Below are positions 1 to 10,450 of a DNA stretch of 64,000 bases, one piece after another (the first letter of the stretch is position 1; each line of letters begins with the position of its first letter). A program made the translations under genes and the position numbers. This DNA comes from Closterium sp. Naga37s-1. Lineage: Eukaryota > Streptophyta > Zygnematophyceae > Desmidiales > Closteriaceae. The stretch spans positions 847,001-911,000 of the forward strand of contig CANJKZ010000063.1 of the NCBI GenBank assembly GCA_947471745.1. The letters are read 5' to 3'. The notes under the pieces are model-generated. The model made no database searches and was not told the origin of the DNA. It saw only the letters and a list, made by a program, of their open reading frames with translations.

Positions 1-23
1 TCTTCCTTTCCCATCCCCTGCAG

Positions 24-1538
24 CCCCTACCCCGGCATCCGCACGGCTCTCAAGTCCGCTAGTTGCCTATACTGTGAGTATCACCAACCGCTAGTGCATT
101 AGTTGTTTTCAGTTCAAGCGACGATGGCTAAAGCCTCCGCTCTTCTCTTCCTCTTTCCGGATACTGTCCCAAGTCCCTTCGGTACCCTCAAAGAATAACC
201 GTCACTCCTTCGTTTCGCTTCTGTGTTACTGTTACGTGGTAACCACCGAGCAGGGCAGGACCTGAGCAAATTGTACACGTGTCCGGCCAACAGCCACTTG
301 GACACCAAGTGGGCGGGCGCCAAGTGCTATTGCAACAAGGGCTTCGCTGAGAAGAATGGCGTGTGCGTCGGTAAGTCGGCGTTGACACCCGCACTTACAC
401 ATTTATATCTATAAACCCTTTATATCTAATATTATTTCATTCTACATTTCTACATTCTGGCGCCTTACGAACCAAGTGGTGGTACAGCCGGGCCTTCGCT
501 GGGGAGACGGCATGTGCATTGGCGCATGGCATGACTCGTGCATAACATGTGTGTCACTTCGATCGGCAAAGTCACTTCTCACTCCTCCCTTTCTTTCCTC
601 CCGTATTCCTTCAACTCCATCCCTTCCATCTCTTCCCCTCGCCTCTTATACCTCTTTCCTCCGCCTTCCCCCCGACTTTCCCCCACCTGTCCCCCCCCCC
701 CCCCCTCCCCCTTTCCCACCGCCCTCTTTCCCCCGCTCTGCCCCCGTCTCTTTCCCACACCGCTTCCTCACTCATCTTCCCCCGTCTGCCCTCCATCTCC
801 CCCTCTTCCCACCAGACGTGTGCACGCCGCTCAACTGCGGTCCCAACTCGGACTGCTACGTGGCGAATGGAGCAGGCGTGTGTAACTGCACGGAGGGTTA
901 CCGCATGGTGAACAGCAAGTGCGAGGCTGTGGGCAACTCAGATTTCCTCGAGCCGCACAACGCCGCCCGTGCTGCCGTCGGTCTGCCGGCGCTGACGTGG
1001 AATGACTCTTGTGAGTGTGATTATAACGAGTAGTGTAGAGTTCCAATGACCTGTGGCCATGTTGCAATGTCCACTGCTGTTGCCACTTTTTGCTGCCCCT
1101 GTCCTACCATGTCCGATGCTACCGTACATCCTGAATTTCTCCCCGCGCTGCGTCCCTCTCTCCCATCTCTTCCCATCAGTGGCTGCTGAGGCTCTGACCT
1201 GGATCACCCAGCTTGGCACGACAGACAACACTTGCCACACAGCCACCCGCTCCAGCGCCCTGACATACGGCCAGAACCTGATGGTGACAATTGGCATCGG
1301 CCAATGGACCGGGAGGATGGTCGTCAACTCGTGGGTGGCAGAAAAGTCGAGCTACACCTACTCGCCTCTCAACGGCGGATGTGCTACGGGCGCGATTTGC
1401 TCGCATTACATCCAGATCGTCTCTCGGGCATCGACAGCCGTCGGATGCGCTTCGTACACCTGTGCCGGTGCGGGGACACAGCTCTGGGCCTGCTTCTACT
1501 CACCCAAGGGACTCGTCAAGGGCACTTATCCGTACTAA
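24..1538 (+). CDS. Secreted EGF-like / CAP (PR-1, SCP/TAPS) protein, 3' part
   Basis: Proposed exons are 24-73 (tentative), 254-370, 816-1010 and 1180-1538. The last two junctions are phase-consistent GT-AG introns. Exons 2 and 3 encode two short cysteine-rich EGF-like modules: the first has CxCNKGF followed by GVCV, the second has CGPNSDC, then VCNCTEGY, then SKCE. The CAP domain follows, beginning EPHNAARAAVGLPALTWNDS and continuing across the intron with AAEALTWITQ. It includes GQNL, VNSWVAEKSSYTY, the SHYIQIVSRAS motif (the usual HYTQVVW region) and a C-terminal CFYSPKG. CAP proteins are secreted extracellular-matrix or wall-associated proteins related to plant PR-1, and their biochemical role varies. 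The signal peptide and first exons lie left of the window. The intron at 371-815 is strongly C/T-rich. The domain assignment is firm; the 5' structure is uncertain. Confidence 0.85.
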
Positions 1539-2290
1539 CCGACTGTGTTAGCCGTCTCCTGTACTCTGTACGAGCCTCCTGTACGAGGGTATCTGTACGA
1601 GCCTCCTGTATCAGCTGTCTCCTGTACTTCTAAAGGGTATCCTTACTAGCCTCCAGGGACAGCATGCTGCTGGTGGAATGCCTAAGCGCCGGAAGAGACC
1701 GCGTGCTGCATGCATCTGAGCAGGAATTACATGTTATCCCAAATCTAGTTTGTACCGCACCTGTACATCTATTTCAAGTTTAAATAACTTGGATTTAGCA
1801 CTACGACCCTGTGGAGATATTGGCGTCACGGGTGGCTTGTCAGGCACCTAGACCAACTTAAGGGGAAATAATGATGCTTATAACAATGTCGTGACAAAGC
1901 AGCGAAGGAGCAGATTGTATCCGAAGTTGTTGTTGCTGGTTTCTAATATAATTTCACGTCAAACAGGAACCTGGCAAACAACGATGCTGCTTGTAACAAT
2001 GTTGAAACAAAGCAGCAAAGGCGCAAGTTTGTTGCTGTGTTACCAATCACGTCAATCACAAAATCCGGTAGCTAAAAGGGAGAAGGATGAAGATTGATAG
2101 CTTTCTCCCGTGAGGCAAACAGTTCGCAGGCAACCCGCATACCAACCCCAGAGGGAAAGAACAGCATAAGAAAACTGGTGCGACAGAACAAGCAAACATA
2201 CTCATTCACTCGCTATTAGTATCCGACCATCGCACACCAGCTAGGGTTTTAGAGTGAGCGCCATTTAGACAACCGGAATTAGTAGGTGCA
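1539..2290. other. Intergenic region downstream of the CAP gene
   Basis: No coding region is supported. Positions 1550-1630 repeat a short TGTACGAGCCTCCTGTA-like motif. Positions 1866-2062 hold an imperfect direct duplication, listed separately. The rest is AT-richer unique sequence. Confidence 0.5.
1866..2062. repeat. Imperfect direct duplication, about 111-bp period
   Basis: The stretch with ATGCTTATAACAATGT and ACAAAGCAGCGAAGG near 1872 recurs from about 1977 as ATGCTGCTTGTAACAATGT and ACAAAGCAGCAAAGG. Only two copies are seen and neither codes. Confidence 0.6.
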
Positions 2291-2339
2291 GCTTGTATAC
2301 GCAATCGAAGCACGGAGAAAATGGGCGTGAGGAGATGAG

Positions 2340-3100
2340 AGAGCACTTTGCCTACCTCGCGACCCTCGCCCGTCGCCCTTGCTTTCTCCGCCCACTGCCC
2401 TCACCCCGCCCGTCGCCCTCGCCGCCTCGCCGCCCGTCGAGGTCGGTTCCCTCGCCCGTCGCTCTCGCTTCCCCCGCCTACTACCCTCGCCTCGCCTGTC
2501 GCCCTCGCCGCTTCCCCGCCCGTCGCCCTCGCTTCCGCCCGTCACCGCCCATCACCCTCCCTTCCGCCCGTCACCCTCCCTTCCACCCGTCGCCCTCCCT
2601 TCCGCCCGCCGCCCTTCCTTCCCCTCGTCGCGCTTCCTTCCGCCCGTCGCCCTCCCTTCGTCTCGTCGCCCTCCCTTCGTCTCGTCGCCCTCCCTTCCTC
2701 CCGTTGCCTTCCCGTCCGCCCGCCGCCCTTCTTTTCCCTCGTCGCGCTCCCTTCCCCCCGTTGCCCCCCTTCGTCTCGTCGCCTCTCTGTCGCTCGTCGC
2801 CCTCCTTCCCGCTCGTCCCCTCGCAATCCCCGTCTCTCTCTCCCCCCGTCGCCCTCTCTTTCCCCGTCGCCCTCCCATCCACTCCTTGTCCTCGCCATCC
2901 CTCCCTTCTCCCTTCTCATCTCGCACACTTGTCACGCCCCCTTTCCCACCTGCACATGCACCCTTCCCATTCCCGAATAATCGCCTTTCACCCCCACACT
3001 GCATACATCTCTCCCTTTTCCCCCCATCAATCGCCCTGCTCCCCACCGTCCTCCCCCCAGCTCTCTCCCCGGCATCTCCCTCGCTCCCCACGTCCTCTTC
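2340..3100. repeat. Pyrimidine-rich degenerate minisatellite
   Basis: Repeated units of the GTCGCCCTCCCTTCC type, about 15-21 bp long and degenerate, make this strand almost purely C/T with scattered G. Long open frames exist here only because the repeat lacks stop codons. Their translations are Pro/Ser/Arg runs with no domain. Confidence 0.75.
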
Positions 3101-3104
3101 CCTG

Positions 3105-3532
3105 CTTCCCCCCATCCCCTTCCGTGCTTCTCTCCATCCCCTTCCGTGCTTCCCCCCATCCCCTTCCGTGCTTCCCCCCATCCCCTTCCCTGCTTCCCCC
3201 CATCCCCTTCCCTGCTTCCCCCCATCCCCTTCCGTGCTTCCCCCCATCCCCTTCCGTGCTTCCCCCCATCCCCTTCCGTGCTTCCCCCAATCCCCTTCCG
3301 TGCTTCCCCCCATCCCCTTCCGTGCTTCCCCCCATCCCCTTCCGTGCTTCCCCCCATCCCCTTCCGTGCTTCCCCCCGTCCCCTTCCGTGCTTCCCCCCA
3401 TCCCCTTCCCTGCTTCCCCCCATCCCCTTCCCTGCTTCCCCCCATCCCCTTCCCTGCTTCCCCCCATCGCCTTCCCTGCTTCCCCCCATCCCCTTCCCTG
3501 CTTCCCCCCATCCCCTTCCCTGCTTCCTCCAT
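3105..3532. repeat. 22-bp tandem minisatellite, about 19 copies
   Basis: The unit CCATCCCCTTCCGTGCTTCC (plus two C) recurs head to tail. The main variation is G versus C at one position (CCGTGC or CCCTGC). The variants sit in blocks: CCCTGC around 3185-3215, CCGTGC in the middle, CCCTGC from about 3405 onwards. That pattern suggests local copy-number expansion. Confidence 0.9.
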
Positions 3533-4436
3533 CCTCTCGCACTCTCACTCTCCTTCCCCCACCCTCTGCCCTGTTCCCACCTAGGAAACCCCATCCCTGC
3601 CTTTTCCTCCCACCCTCCTTCCCCCACTCTCCCTCCTCCTGCACTCTCTCCCTCCGTCCTCTCGCACTCTCACTCTCCTGCACCCTCTGCCCTGTTCCCA
3701 CGTGCCCTCCCCATCCCTGCCTTTTCCTCCCTGCTCCGCCCTTCCCTCCCCCAGCCGTTCACAACCCTTCCCTTCCTTTTCATGCCCTACCCTTCCCCCT
3801 CACTCCTCACCTTCCGCCCTCTAATACCCATGCATGTGCACCCATTAGTGTCTCCCCATACATGCTTTCATTATGTGCGCTTGTGTGTATTCCCCTGCCG
3901 TTGTTCCCTTGCACCTCACTCCACCTCCCCCATGTTTCTTCACACGAATCTTTCTGCCTACTCCAATCTCCCCTATTTTTCAGTGGTGAAGCAGAGGAGC
4001 AAGCTGAGGCGCAGCTAGTCTATGCTTTGCATCGTACCACCACCTGTGTCTTGTGTGCTTTGCATCATTTTTGTTGAAGAGATGGATCTCAAAGGCATAA
4101 TACTGTACCGTATGTAATTTTGTTTCTGCAGTGCAAGATATTCTTCCAAGATTGATGCACACTAAGAGTGTCAGAAGGGTACAGAAAGGCATGTGCACAA
4201 TACTTTTGATTGTAAACATGAAGGGAACTGTTTTCTCTACGAGCATGGCATGGGATGATGGGCCTCTGAGCGAGTTGCTACCAGAAAAATCATCAGTGTA
4301 GTCACTGCAATAGCCAGGGAGAGAAAGAGAATACGAGCGATGGGGAGGGGAAAGCGGGGAAAGAGGGGGAAGAGGGAAGCAGGGGGGAAGGGACAGGGGG
4401 AGATAGGACGATGTGAGAGGGAAAGGGGATAGGAAG
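3533..4436. other. Flank between pyrimidine-rich and purine-rich blocks
   Basis: Positions 3533-3990 are still pyrimidine-rich. Two related copies of a segment with CTCTCGCACTCTCACTCTCCT and TGCCCTGTTCCCAC lie near 3535-3585 and 3658-3700. Positions 4000-4320 are balanced unique sequence with no supported gene. Confidence 0.5.
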
Positions 4437-4681
4437 AGGAAGTGGTGATGGGAGGAAGTGGTGATGGAAGGAAGTGGTGATGGGAGGAAGTGGTGATGGG
4501 AGGAAGTGATGATGGGAGGAAGTGGTGATGGGAGGAAGTGATGATGGGAGGAAGTGGTGATGGGAGGAAGTGGTGATGGGAGGAAGTGGTGATGGGAGGA
4601 AGTGGTGATGGGAGGAAGTGATGATGGGAGGAAGTGGTAATGGGAGGAAGTGGTGATGGGAGGAAGTGGTGATGGGAGGAA
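4437..4681. repeat. 16-bp tandem minisatellite, about 15 copies
   Basis: The unit TGATGGGAGGAAGTGG is repeated head to tail. A few copies have GTGATGATG instead of GTGGTGATG. Six-frame translations are simple repeats (for example Pro-Ser-Pro-Leu on the minus strand), so no gene is called. Confidence 0.9.
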
Positions 4682-5848
4682 ACACCTGGAGCGGAGGGGG
4701 AGAGGAGGGGATGGGGACAGGACGGATGGGGAGAGGAGGGATGGGGAGAGGATGGATGGAAAGAGGAGGGATGTGATGAGGAGGGATGGGTTTGGAAGAG
4801 GAGGGGATGGGGAGAGGACGTGACGTGATGGGAGGAGGGGCGTGATGAGGGGAGGGGGAGAGGAGGGGATGGGGAGAGGAGGGGCGTGATGAAGGGAGAA
4901 AGAGAGGTTGGGAGGACGGGGGGAAGGGATTCACGCAGCACCACGTCCGCCTCTGTTGTGCGACTATGGGCGCCGCCATCCGTCCACAGCGTCCCAAGCA
5001 GCTCCCTGGAGCAGAAACGCACAAGGGATGAGGAGGTGGGGAGAGGAGGGATGGGGAGAGGATGGATGGAAAGAGGAGGGATGGGTTTGGAAGAGGAGGG
5101 GATGGGGAGAGGACGGGAGGGGGAGGGGAGGGGATAGGACAGGGCGGGGTGAGGGGATAGGACAGGGCGGGGTGAGGGGATAGACGTAGCGTGGGTGCAC
5201 TTTCCTCCCTTTCCCCTTCTTTCCCTGCAAGGAGTCCCTGCAATGAGACCGCGCAGAGCGATTGGGGGAGGGGAGGGGGAGGTGAAGTGCGGAGCAAACA
5301 GGAAGGGATGTGGGGAGGAAGGAACGAACAGAGGACGGATGGGGAGAGGACGGATAGGGAGAGGAGGGATGGGGAGAGGAGGGATGGTAAGAGGAGGGAT
5401 GGTAAGAGGAGGGATGAGAGGAGGGATGGGGAGAGGAGAGACAGGGAGAGGAGGGATAGTAAGAGGAGGGGATGGGGAGAGGACGGGAGGCGGAATGGGG
5501 TGAGGCGGAATGGGGTGAGGAGGCCTGGATGGAAAGAGGAGGAGATGGGGTGAGGAGGGGTGGACGAAAGAGGAGGAGATGGGATGAGGTGGGGAAGGGG
5601 AGAAGAGGGGGGTAAAGTGAGGAGGGGACGGGGAGAGGAGGAATGGGGTGAGGCGGAATGGGGTGGGGCGGAATGAGGTCAGGCGGAATGGGATGGGGCG
5701 GAATGGGGTGGGGCGGAATGGGGCGAGGCGGAATGGGGGGAGGGAGAAGCACGGCGGGAGTGGCGGGGCGAGTGGAAAGGGAGGAGGGAGAGGAGAGGGA
5801 GAAGGGTAAGGAATGAGAGGAGAGGGGAGAGGGAGAGGAAGACCGGAG
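4682..5848. repeat. Purine-rich degenerate repeats with an internal segmental duplication
   Basis: GAGGAGGGATGGGGAGAGGA-type repeats run through this interval. A mosaic block around 4729-4815 reappears around 5034-5115, with the same GAGAGGATGGATGGAAAGAGG and GGTTTGGAAGAGGAGG order. Two non-repetitive islands (about 4930-5030 and 5195-5270) interrupt it but show no recognisable coding content. Confidence 0.7.
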
Positions 5849-6123
5849 AGGTGAGGGATGGGGAGATGAGGGATGGGGGGGTGAGGGATGGGGAGATGAG
5901 GGACGGGGAGATGAGGGACGGGGAGATGAGGGACGGGGAGATGAGGGACGGGGAGATGAGGGACGGGGAGATGAGGGACGGGGAGATGAGGGACGGGGAG
6001 ATGAGGGATGGGGAGATGAGGGACGGGGAGATGAGGGACGGGGAGATGAGGGATGGGGAGATGAGGGATGGGAAGATGAGGGATGGGGAGATGAGGGATG
6101 GGGAGATGAGGGATGGGGAGATG
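5849..6123. repeat. 15-bp tandem minisatellite, about 18 copies
   Basis: The unit GGGACGGGGAGATGA or GGGATGGGGAGATGA is repeated. Its length is a multiple of three, so open frames with repeats such as Met-Arg-Asp-Gly-Glu (plus) and Pro-His-Leu-Pro-Ile/Val (minus) arise. With no flanking coding sequence I treat these as non-genic. Confidence 0.9.
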
Positions 6124-6194
6124 AACGCATATGCGAGGGAAGCGGAGCACCCCCTCTCCGTCGAGGGGAGGGTGCGTGCGTGTGTGACGGCAGT

Positions 6195-7010
6195 GGAGTG
6201 AGCGTGGGCGACGGATGGGGCCGAACGCGACGGGAGGGAGCGAGCGTGGGCGGCGGAAGGGGAGTGAGCGAGGGATACGGAGGGGAATGAGTGGGCGACG
6301 GGGAGGAGTGAGTGCGACCATAAGGAGTGGGCGTGGGCGACGGAGGGGAGTGAGCATGTGCGACGGAGGGGACCGTCACGGCGGGAGGGAGTGAGCGTGG
6401 GCGGCGGACGGGGAGTCGTCTCGCGCGCCGGGAGGGAGTGCGCGTGGACGGCGGGAGGAGATTGAAAGGGAGAGCGCGGCGCGGGCGGCAGCGTGCGACG
6501 AGAGGGAATTGGCCGTGTGCGACGAGCGGGGGTGAGCGTGTGCGATGTAAGGATTGCGCGAAGGCGATGGAAAGGGAGTGAGCGTGGGCGACGGGAAGGG
6601 AGCGAGCGTGGGCGAGGGAAGTGATTGAGAGTGGGCGACTGAACGATTGCGCGTAGGCGATGGGAAGGGTGTGAGCGTGGGCGACGGGAAGGTCTTGAGA
6701 GTGGGCAACGGAAGGGAGTGCGCGTGGGCCGAGGTAACTGACGGAGTGCGCGGGGGCGACGGAAGGGAGTGCGCGTCTGCGGCGGGAGCGAAGTGAGCGT
6801 GGGTGACGGAAGGGAGTGTGCGTAATCGGTCTCGGCGCTCCCGCGTGGGCGACGGGAGGGAATTGTAATCCGCGAGAAAACAGAGCGCGCGTGTGCGACA
6901 ATGGAGCGAGCGCAAAGGAGACGGGAGGGGAGGGAGCGTGCTCGTTGTCGCGAGGAAGCGTGAGCGATGGAGGGGAGTGCGTGTGTGGGACGGAAGGGGA
7001 CGGAGTGTGG
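6195..7010. repeat. Degenerate GAGTGAGCGTGGGCGACGG repeat array
   Basis: About thirty degenerate units of roughly 20-30 bp are seen, each carrying GTGAGCGTGGGCGACGG or a close variant. GC content is high. No domain appears in any frame. Confidence 0.7.
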
Positions 7011-7566
7011 ACTACGGGGAGAAGAAGCGAATGCGACGAAGTAGGGCGATTCACCTTAGAAACGCGGACAGAAAGTTATATCTCTGGCACCTAAGGAATG
7101 GAGTATTAGTCCTAACGAGTAAGGCTGATCTATGAGGCATGGGGCTGGAATGAGGTTGGAGCCTAGCTGTTCTAAGCTATGGCTGCCGCTGGTGCTGATC
7201 GGACTAGGCAGTTTTTATCGACCTGAATTACAGGTTTCCAGTTTGGTGTGCACACCAAGGCCAGAGTGGTTGCGCAGGAACCGAGCGACACTTCCGTGAG
7301 CTGCATGCGACTTCATCACGTTTTGCCCGTGCACAACTGGTAACCACCCTGGTTCGGGAGGGAAAGTGTTAACACCTCCCAACTTTTTTTGTAATTCAGG
7401 CTGCGGGTTTTAAAACTTCAATTAATAATGCTAACAGATTCAAAGCTAAACCAGCCCACCTACAATACAAATGCACAGGTATTCTGCACACAACTCAGCC
7501 CACCAAAACAGCCCACCGAAAAAAGCCCTCCAAATAAATCAGCCCACCAGTTTGCGAATGGAGCGT
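7011..7566. other. Gene-free stretch next to the Root_cap gene
   Basis: This is balanced sequence with no supported gene. The minus-strand gene ends at 7567, so 7440-7566 probably holds its 3' UTR. A loosely repeated CAGCCCACC motif occurs three to four times at 7450-7555. Confidence 0.4.
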
Positions 7567-9030
7567 CTAGTTGAGGGGCTCCATCTCGTACTGCTGCACG
7601 GGGCTCAGCTGCTTGGCGCGGTGGTACTCCGTGAACCCGCAGTCCACGGACAGCACGGAGCTCGACTCGTACATGCGGGGAGTGCCGTCAAGGAACCCAG
7701 CGCCCTCGTCGCTCTCCGCGGAGATCGGACGGTGCAGGGTCGCGATCATCTTCTGGAAGTTGGCGGCGCGAGCCGCGTGCTCGGGGCGGTAGGTCTGACC
7801 GAGCACGCCGTGCACGTCGTCGGTGTGCTCCAGCTCGACAATCCCGACATTGATGTGCGCCTCGGCGTCGCTAGGAGTCTGCAGCTTGGGGTTGGCGACG
7901 CGCAGGCGCAGGTCGAGACCCACGAGGCCGTCGATGACGAGCGTGTAGTAGTCCACGTCATAGGGACCCTCCTTCTCCAGGGCCACAAATCGCAGAGTCA
8001 GACCGCCCTCGGTCGTCACCGCGTCGCCGACGCTCATCCTCGGCATCTCCTCGCCGTCGATCTCGATCGTCTTCATGAACCCATCGCCGCGCTCCTGCTG
8101 CTTGCCGCCGCGCGCCGCCAGACGCACCTTGTGGTCGGCGCCGTTGGCGAACCAGATGATGCCGAGCTCCTTGATCCACGTGTGCACGGCCTTGCCGTCA
8201 ACGACGAGCGCGGCGTTCTCCGTGTCGTCAGAGTAGTACCCGCGCAGCAGCATGTTGACGTGAAGGTCCTTGTCGGCCAGCAGGCAGAACGCCTTGTCGG
8301 GGCGCCCGTTGAAGTCGAAGTGCGTCCCGTACGCGCCCACCAGATGCGGGTCGTTCACGATTTTCCCCGAGGGGTTGCACTCGCCGCCGGTGCGCACCTG
8401 CAGCGGGACGGGCTTCGAGTCGGTCGCGTACTGCGCCGTCAGCTCGCCGCACGTGAAGTCGATGTTGTCGTGCACCATGTAGCACGCGCCGTCGGACTTC
8501 TTGCCGTCGATCGTGATATCGGGAACGTACTGCCAGTACGTGCAGCCGCTGAAGCCCGCGCACGAGTTGCAGCACGTCTGGGCGGACGCCTTCTTAACAG
8601 TGCAGGGGTTGCCCTTCACGTACACCTCCACACCCAGCTTGTTCTTGAGCAGGTTTGACGTCTTCCACTTGGCGGGGATGCCGCCGAAGGAGCAGTTCTT
8701 AACAGTGCACGCGCCTCCCCCGGCGTCGGCCATGCCCGGGGCACCCAACTTGCACTTCATTTTGTTCCATCCGGCCGATTTCACGTCCACCATGAGAATA
8801 CTGTCGGTGGTCGTGCTCACGATCGTCTGGCCCTTCAAGCTGTCGAGCTTGCCCGCAGCAGCCGCCGCTTCGACGCTAGCAGGGACGTTAGTCATGACGC
8901 CATTGTCGCCCTTAGCTTGGTCGACGTTGACTGGCGGGTTGCTGGGCCCTGGCATGACGGTTGGCTTATCAGCAGAAGCCAACACCAGCAGCACTGACAG
9001 GGATGCGGCGAGGAAAGCCAGACGCGCCAT
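7567..9030 (-). CDS. Secreted Root_cap-domain protein with PAN/Apple-like Cys-rich region
   Basis: This is an intronless 487-aa frame. Residues 1-20 form a clear signal peptide ending LVLASA before DK. Residues about 100-200 are Cys-rich (CTVKNC, QTCCNSCAGFSGCTYWQY, GACYMVHDNIDFTC), with spacing typical of PAN/Apple-like modules. From about residue 222, CNPSGKIVNDPHLVGAYGTH followed by FDFNGRPDKAFCLL resembles the N-terminal part of land-plant Root_cap (LEA-related) proteins and recalls a vWF-D core. The C-terminus has GVLGQTYRP near residue 410 and YESSSVLSVDCGF near 460, matching the family's usual ending. A role in wall or mucilage is an inference from land-plant relatives secreted by root-cap cells. 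Strong codon bias and lack of stops support an active gene. The start is the first Met before the signal peptide. Confidence 0.85.
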   Translation of the reverse strand: MARLAFLAASLSVLLVLASADKPTVMPGPSNPPVNVDQAKGDNGVMTNVPASVEAAAAAGKLDSLKGQTIVSTTTDSILMVDVKSAGWNKMKCKLGAPGMADAGGGACTVKNCSFGGIPAKWKTSNLLKNKLGVEVYVKGNPCTVKKASAQTCCNSCAGFSGCTYWQYVPDITIDGKKSDGACYMVHDNIDFTCGELTAQYATDSKPVPLQVRTGGECNPSGKIVNDPHLVGAYGTHFDFNGRPDKAFCLLADKDLHVNMLLRGYYSDDTENAALVVDGKAVHTWIKELGIIWFANGADHKVRLAARGGKQQERGDGFMKTIEIDGEEMPRMSVGDAVTTEGGLTLRFVALEKEGPYDVDYYTLVIDGLVGLDLRLRVANPKLQTPSDAEAHINVGIVELEHTDDVHGVLGQTYRPEHAARAANFQKMIATLHRPISAESDEGAGFLDGTPRMYESSSVLSVDCGFTEYHRAKQLSPVQQYEMEPLN

Positions 9031-9969
9031 TGTGGAGGACTGGCTCGGGACTACTCTGAAATGAACTGATCAAGAAGCAAGTTTTGACTTACTGCTATAA
9101 TGGATACCCAGGACTGAGCTTGGGTTTTCTGATAAAAATGAGTTGCCTCGTTGCCTTTGTACCTGAATGCCTGCTCCTCGCCTCAGTGCCTGGAGATAGG
9201 GAAAGCGGTGGGAGTGGGGAAAGGATAAGGGGTCGGTGGTGATTGCGTGATTGGAAAACTCGAACGAGTCGCAGACAATTGTCCAGGAACCTGGGCCGGG
9301 GACTGATAGAGGCTTTCGCGGGTCTCGTTCAATAGCCGGCTATCTGAAGGGACCCTGAAAACATCTCAGGAGCAAAGTCAGGTAAAGTTGACTTATCGCA
9401 CCGCAGATGCGTTCACGCAATTCACTCAGGTTCCATTTATGCGCTCACGCAAATGACTCAGGTTCCATTCTTGTTGTTCTCCTTTTTCCAAATATTATTT
9501 CTCACGGAGGCTCAACCTACACGGGGGATTTGTTGGGCTGCGAGAGGCGGGAGGAACTTGCGGGAGGGGGATGAGGGGGATGTATTGGGCTGCGTGCGAG
9601 GGTGACCCGGGGGGTGTTGAGAGATTTGAGAGATGCGGGAGGAACTTGCGGGGAAGCTAGAACTGGGTGAGTAGCTGGGCAGAGAGGAATTGGGGTGTTG
9701 GGGGGGGGGGGGGGGGGGTTGGCCTTGATACAGATATTTTCGTCTGACACAAAGTAAGACAAGGGCATCAATAATTTGTTTGGTAAAAACAACTTGCGTA
9801 CTGTCACTGAAAAGGGTGTTTTCACGTGTTTGATAAGTCGGTCACGTAATCAGTCACTATTGAAACCCGAGGGTCAAGAAGGCAAAAAATGGTTCATCCT
9901 TCCTAATGCTGGTTGGGTGTCCCAAAAACGCCTGTGATTATTCCTGAGTTCTAAAACCTCGATGGTTCG
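9031..9969. other. Upstream/intergenic region before the Copia insertion
   Basis: It presumably contains the promoter of the minus-strand Root_cap gene. A run of about 20 G lies near 9700-9719. Two related GGGAGGAACTTGCGGGAGG-like segments occur near 9548 and 9635. No coding region is supported. Confidence 0.5.
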
Positions 9970-9974
9970 CGGGC

Positions 9975-10386
9975 TGTTACGATATGAAAAATGAGTAAGG
10001 CATTCCTGTATGCTGCAGGAGCCGACTCTACCGAGTACGAACTCGAGGAGTCAGAAGTGTCGAAGCGACACCAGCAACCGTCAGATCAAGACCGATGCAG
10101 GCAGATGCATTTGAAGTGAAAAGAGCGTAAACATGTTTGAAACGGCTTCCCGCGCCGCACGGTTGAACTTCGCTGTAATAAGGGAATGTACCCCTTAGAG
10201 TACATGGCTAGTATAGGTCGTTTCGTATTCCCTGTATTCTATATATAAACCCGATGTATGCATGTTTTTATTATCTCAGTCATTTACATTCACTCTGACC
10301 TGAGGTCAATACTTCCGCTGCAACAACCACTATATGTGATCAACCCGGAGATGGTCCTTCGATAAGTCCTGTTTATGATTGTAACA
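9975..10386 (+). repeat. Copia-1 5' LTR (412 bp)
   Basis: It begins TGTTACGATATG and ends TTGTAACA. A TATA-like CTATATATAAACC near 10240-10252 is the likely promoter core, downstream of AGGGAATGTACCCCTTAGAG. Confidence 0.93.
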
Positions 10387-10450
10387 TGGTATCAGAGTTA
10401 CTCAGGGATTCTTCGCAACAACACTTCCGTAAAATTCGTCGAACCAAGAT

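Noticed and set aside
2293-4077. A 594-codon Pro/Ser/Arg-rich open frame and its overlapping partners
   Set aside because: It is generated by stop-poor C/T minisatellites. There is no signal peptide or domain logic, and equally long frames exist on both strands.
5849-6123. Possible CRISPR-like array or repeat protein (Met-Arg-Asp-Gly-Glu repeats)
   Set aside because: The units are contiguous 15-mers without spacers, in a eukaryotic context. This is a minisatellite.
4237-7054. Two minus-strand frames of about 700 codons, rich in Pro, His and Ser
   Set aside because: They translate purine-rich tandem repeats whose unit lengths happen to suit the frame. No recognisable domain and no splice context.
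7471-8658. A 395-codon plus-strand frame opposite the Root_cap gene
   Set aside because: It is an antisense shadow caused by the strong GC3 bias of the minus-strand gene.
9725-9760. Similarity of CTTGATACAGATATTTTCGTCT to sequence near 18866
   Set aside because: The match is short and AT-rich, with no extended alignment in either direction, so a shared element could not be supported.
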